A stretch of 64,000 nt of DNA from Antrodiella citrinella (taxonomy: Eukaryota > Basidiomycota > Agaricomycetes > Polyporales > Steccherinaceae), in assembly GCA_004802725.1 (NCBI GenBank), contig SGPM01000012.1, positions 124,001 through 188,000 on the forward strand. Reading direction: 5' to 3'. Within the stretch, counting starts at the first letter, position 1. Every line of letters starts with the position of its first letter. Positions 59,490-64,000 of the stretch are shown here, piece by piece. The position numbers were made by a program, and so were the translations under genes. The notes below the pieces were generated by a model. It had not been told where the DNA came from. It saw only the letters and a list, made by a program, of their open reading frames with translations, and ran no database searches.

Positions 59490-61230
59490 GGTGATGACCA
59501 GCTCGAGCTCAGGATGAAGGTATGGGGACGAAAGAGGTGCACATGGACGACAATCTCACTGCGATTATAAGGCGGCATGCCGCTGCTGCGCTGCAGATCT
59601 TCTCAGGATGCAATCTCAAGCTCCTACAGTAGCACATAAGTAGGCCCGTTCGTTCCATCCATCAGACGCAGTAGGCGTGGCGCTGGGGGTCCAGTCACTT
59701 TTCTGTGTTATCTGAATACGAGTCTCGTTGATCAAATAACCTTGTATGATCAAAAGACGTTGCACTCACTATTATCGCTACGAGGAGAAGCTCCGACCTC
59801 ATATCAGCCCAAACGTCAGGTCTCTGTGGCGCAAGCTGAAGATAGCACAGTACTCTCGAAAGGAAATGAAAGTACTCCACAAGTCTAAGTTCAGAGCAGC
59901 ATGTACAATCGTGGATGCTCGGATTCTATAAGGATCGGAGACATAATCAATGAAGTATCGCATGTCACCGCAAGCAAGAAGTAAAGGCGTACCTCACAAA
60001 CAATGATTCAAGGGGTCCAGAAGAGATATCCCTCATCAGGAAAACCTTGACTGCTTCGACGCAGACACCTTTGTTTCGCGCGATGGAAACGGTGTAAGGA
60101 GCCTATCTATCAGGAGGAGCTTGGTGGCAGTGATTTGGTAACCCTACGTACCCGTTCCTGGTCTCGTACCCGCCGCGGATTCACACCCAACCACCGCGGT
60201 CAAATGCGGTGGTTGGGTGCGATTTCCGTCTGGTTTCGAGACCACCCGTTCCTATCGAAAAAACACAACAGTCTCGCAGTGGAATTGATGCGACAGGTCC
60301 CCTCAATGACCTCATGCAAGAGAAGGTGGAATCCGCGCACTGCGTGCGTTATAGCTTACACTGCGACCACTGTTCGAGTCGAGTTCGAGGAGGTCTTTGA
60401 CATCGATCGCGAGCCCTACGAAGACTAGATCTCTATACGCTCCTAGCCGACCTCTGCAAACTATCCTCCAACTTTCTTGACTCAGAAACGTCAGTGCGTG
60501 CATCCCTTCCTGTACTGCCCATTCTGTAGAAGCGATTCATATATTTTGGTGAGGTACACACTATCCAGGTTCGAGACAGACTCCAATGGGCCCTAACAGG
60601 AGCAAAGCTAGAACATCAACATGTACAACGTGTCCTCTCATTGCGACAAGTAGCATCCACTAGGAAGGCCAAGATAGAATCTGTGATGCAAATAATCAAT
60701 CAGCGTCGCTCCTGCAGAATATAACGGACAAAAGAAAGTATCAGGGCTCTCAAGCGTAAACAGAGAGCCAGGGTGTTTGTCGTCGTGAGTTTCCGACTGG
60801 TGCACAGCAAATGTTCATCATTCAAAGCACACCGTAAGAGATGCTCACCTATGGTTCAATGGCTTTGAGGCCTGAGGAATACTAGGTGAGGTAGCACCAA
60901 GTAGAAAACAAGAAGAGAGGAGGAGGAGACAAAAGCGAATGAGGACCTTAGAAGCTTTTTGAGAAATTTTAGACGCCCGTGAAAATAAGCGGCGGCTATT
61001 TGGCGATAGGCCCAGGCAAGTTTAGCGAAATTTGAGGGAAACGGGACAGTGACGAGCCTGATAGTGACGAGGCGAAAGGATCGCATAACTTTGGCATAAT
61101 TACACTCGGTTCTAACTTGTTTCGTGGTCATCCTTCTCCGAATCCTTCGACTTTGCCAGGGAAATCGCTGCGAGCAGCACTCGCGTCGGAACAGTGGCCA
61201 AGAAACGGGAAGTCAGTACAACAGCCGTGG
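59490..61230. other. Intergenic, 1.7 kb, with a strong hairpin
   Basis: No supported gene between SET paralogue 2 and the aminopeptidase. Short ORFs (for example 60135-60428) show no family motif. The only structure is the inverted repeat at 60184-60219. The last 150 bp before 61231 should include the aminopeptidase promoter or leader. Confidence 0.45.
60184..60219. repeat. 14-bp perfect hairpin with 8-nt loop
   Basis: cacccaaccaccgc at 60184-60197 and its exact reverse complement gcggtggttgggtg at 60206-60219, separated by ggtcaaat. Related words (acccgttcc, ggtctcg/cgagacc) flank it on both sides, so a larger imperfect palindrome of about 100 bp is possible. Confidence 0.75.
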
Positions 61231-64000
61231 ATGTTACTGTCCTCGTCCCCATGGTCAAGGCAATCCTTCACACAATGCTACCGCTCGTTGTCGCGAGCGG
61301 CGAATCACACGCTGTATCATAACGAAAGGCTCAGCATTACCCCACATGCTTCAATCGATGGACTGTGCCAATCAGTTAACGCCTCCACCCAGCTTTCACA
61401 CCCCGGAACTACAGGTCGTCTCGTGCCCTCACATCGTAACCTCTCCTCGCATCTACGCACCTCTCTCTCACAACGAATCCATCGACGAACTTGCTTCACG
61501 CACGCCCGTATGTCTGCAGGAGCCCCACCCAGTACCAAGGACCCGAAGGACTATCGGCTTCCGACCAATGTGGAGCCTACTCATTACGATATCACGGTCC
61601 GCACCGATCTGGAGAAACTGAAGTTCGACGGTTTTGTGACAGTCCAGTACGCGACTTATTACCCTCATTACCTGCTAGCGTAGTCTGACGAGGGAAATGC
61701 AGCTTGAATGTGAAGGAAGACACGTCTAAAGTCGTGTTCAATACCACGCAACTTGAACTCGGCGACCTCACAGTGTCGTCTCCCGCTTTCGAACAACCAG
61801 AAGTCCACCCCTCCAGCGAGTTGACCATCGATGATACCCAGGAGCGTGCTGTCTTGGCCCTCTCTTCGACTCTACCTGCCGGCTCTAAGGCCCAGCTGAA
61901 GGTCAGTTTTGCGGGAGAACTCACCGGCTCCATGATGGGTTATTATCGTGCCGCTTGGGAGCATGAGGGGAAGACAAAGCATTATTCCCTTACTCAATTT
62001 GAGGTTCGTTCTGGTCTATCAGCTCGATAGGAGAAATTACTTACAACATTTTGCGCGAACAGCCTACAGCTGCTCGTCGCGCCTTCCCTTGTTGGGACGA
62101 ACCTTTGCTCAAAGCAACTTTCTCAATCACACTGATTACCCGTGATGACACTGTTGCTCTGAGCAATATGCCTGCTGTGGCAGAGGAGAAATACACCCCA
62201 AATACAGAGGACAAGGGTGGCGTTGTCTCCTGGTTAACTTCTAAGCTGTCTGCTTCCCCGGAGACTGACGCTGTACCATGGAAGATCACAGAGTTCGCGA
62301 TGACACCTCCTGTCAGTTGTTCTGTTGTTTTCATGACGACAATCCATTGAAATGTCGCGTAGATGTCGACTTACATTGTCGCTTACGCCAATGGTCCATT
62401 TGTGTACCTCGAAAGCTCGTACAAGAGTCCCATCAGTGGAGCTACAAGGCCCCTGCGCATCTACAGTACGCGTTTTGTCATGTTGACTGTCGTGGCAGTA
62501 CTCATACTCCTTGCAGCGACTCCTGATCTCATTCACCAGGCCCAATTTGCGTTGGACGTCAAACGAGATGTCCTTCCGCATTACGAGACTGTCTTCGATA
62601 TTGAATACCCTTTGCCCAAGCTCGATACCCTGGTGGTGAGTAGTGATCTTCGTAGACTTTTCAAGGGTACTCAACCGCATCACTTCCGTAGGCCATTGAT
62701 TTCGATGCCGGAGCCATGGAAAATTGGGTATGTCGAGTTTTGATTTCGCGATGTGCGATATACTGACCATTCGGCGTTTCTACAGGGTCTTATCACCGGT
62801 CGTACCAGTGCATTCCTTTTAGACCCCAAGAAGTCAGATCTACGAGCCAAGAAGGCTATCGCATCCACTCAGAGCCATGAAGTGGCGCATATGTGGTATG
62901 TTACATTGTATGGTGCTGATCAATGTCAACGGTCTGAGTTTGCCGCGCAGGTTCGGTAACATTACGACCATGAAGTGGTGGGATAACTTGTACCTCAATG
63001 AGGGTGCGTAACGATTATATTTTCTGCCATCGACATACATTGAAGTTGACACATAGGTTTTGCTTCGTTGGTATGTCGCATACGTAGGCAACTCAGGTTC
63101 TTTCACTAATCCTCTGGATACAAGATGGGTGAGGTCATCATACTAGGTACGACGACTCTTATTATCATAGAGATACGATGCTGACAGCCCGCTTTACAGA
63201 CAAGTAAGCATGTTCAGCCTCGAGAGTCATGGTACCGGTATCCTGACCGGTATACCTCAGAGTCTTCCCTGAATGGAAGGTCCACGCGACGTTCCTCTCT
63301 AGCCACCTGAACGATGCTCTTGACCTCGACGCGAAGCTTTCGTCTCATCCTATCGAAGTGGACTGCCCCGACGCCAACATGATCAACCAGATCTTCGACT
63401 CATTGTCGTACTCAAAGGCTGCGTCTGGTGCGTGCTTATGTGCTCCTTTGATACCGCATCCCTAAGCATAGTACGCTAGTTTTGCGCATGCTTTCCATAT
63501 ATGTTGGAGAGGAGGATTTCCTCAAGGGCGTGTCATTGTACCTCAAGGAGCACCGTTTCGGCAACAGCGTCACCAACGACCTTTGGGAAGGTATCGGCAA
63601 GGCCACTGGCGTTGATATCTCCAAAGTGATGGACAACTGGGTTGGAAAGGTAAGCAGATTCTTGTAATGTGGGGTCAATTTGTCTTATTCATGCCCTCAC
63701 AGATGGGTTTCCCTGTTGTCACAGTCACTGAGACCAAAGACGCAATCCATGTTCGTCAAGATCGGTTCTTGGAGACCGGGCCTGCACCCGCAGAGCACAA
63801 CGAGACCATTTGGTATGCACCTTCAGCGTTCTCGGTCCACGTTTATGTTAAACATTTTACAGGACTATTCCTCTGAGCCTTTTGACAGTCTCTGCCGATG
63901 GTAAGGCTGTCGTCAATACCAAGATCGTTTTGGACTCTCGTGAGAAGACGATCCCTATTGATACCACCAAGCCTTTCAAGATCAACGCGGGCACGACAGG
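61231..64000 (+). CDS. APE2: M1-family zinc aminopeptidase (Ape2/Aap1 type), 3' end outside window
   Basis: Zinc aminopeptidase of the puromycin-sensitive/Ape2 group that trims N-terminal residues from peptides. Coding starts either at the ATG 61510 ([20 protein letters not shown]), the usual cytosolic start, or at the in-frame ATG 61231. The latter adds 93 residues beginning [20 protein letters not shown], basic and Ser-rich like a mitochondrial presequence. First intron about 61647-61702. Blocks: [70 protein letters not shown] (substrate GAMEN), [15 protein letters not shown] (HExxH zinc site), [15 protein letters not shown] (third zinc ligand Glu), [16 protein letters not shown] and [10 protein letters not shown]. 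The window ends inside the beta domain (INAGTTG). At least ten introns. Confidence 0.92.

Overview
The window is nuclear DNA from a filamentous basidiomycete, most probably an Agaricomycete. Genes lie 10 bp to 2.5 kb apart on both strands and most are cut by many short introns of about 45-80 nt with GTnnGT/YAG borders. The product set is typically fungal: a retaining-type trehalose phosphorylase, COMPASS Bre2/Ash2, Srv2/CAP, Mzm1, Sen34, Cdc25 and a lysine-rich histone H1. Two ambiguous bases (48264 and 48268) mark a weak spot in the assembly. I see no CRISPR array, tRNA, rRNA or secondary-metabolite cluster.

Left part (1-21 kb): the 3' half of MSH3 (+) converges on POL5 (-) with only 11 bp between stop codons. 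A 2.5-kb gene-poor tract follows, then a small gene (8547), NTAQ1 (9385) and a BTB/POZ protein (10713) whose 3' end I could not resolve. A very long Ser/Pro-rich protein of unknown function (13811-19098, -) and a class-I ubiquitin E2 (19888-20827, -) come next.

Centre (21-42 kb): the E2 shares a 271-bp divergent promoter with the Bre2/Ash2 gene. Then come a PhoD-like phosphatase, CAP/SRV2, a mitochondrial GGQ peptidyl-hydrolase and MZM1 (all -), histone H1 and SEN34 (+), an EI24-family membrane protein and trehalose phosphorylase (-), and a TFIIB/Brf-type protein (+).

Right part (42-64 kb): this is the more accessory-looking region. It holds a decayed F-box gene, two paralogous TPR-SET genes about 11 kb apart in the same orientation, a small novel gene, the esterase IAH1, a 245-bp MITE with 31-bp perfect terminal inverted repeats, CDC25 with a long pyrimidine-rich leader, a 14-bp perfect hairpin, and an M1 aminopeptidase that runs off the right edge.

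There is no operon-like logic. Some neighbours share a theme: two mitochondrial genes (MZM1 and the GGQ hydrolase) lie 54 bp apart, and H1, Bre2, the SET proteins and the TFIIB-like gene are chromatin or transcription factors. I found no convincing new multi-gene system. The most unusual items are the diverged SET-TPR paralogue pair, the MITE, the E2 with HPG in place of HPN, and the possible presequence-bearing form of the aminopeptidase. Exon borders were assigned by eye from splice consensus and reading frame.
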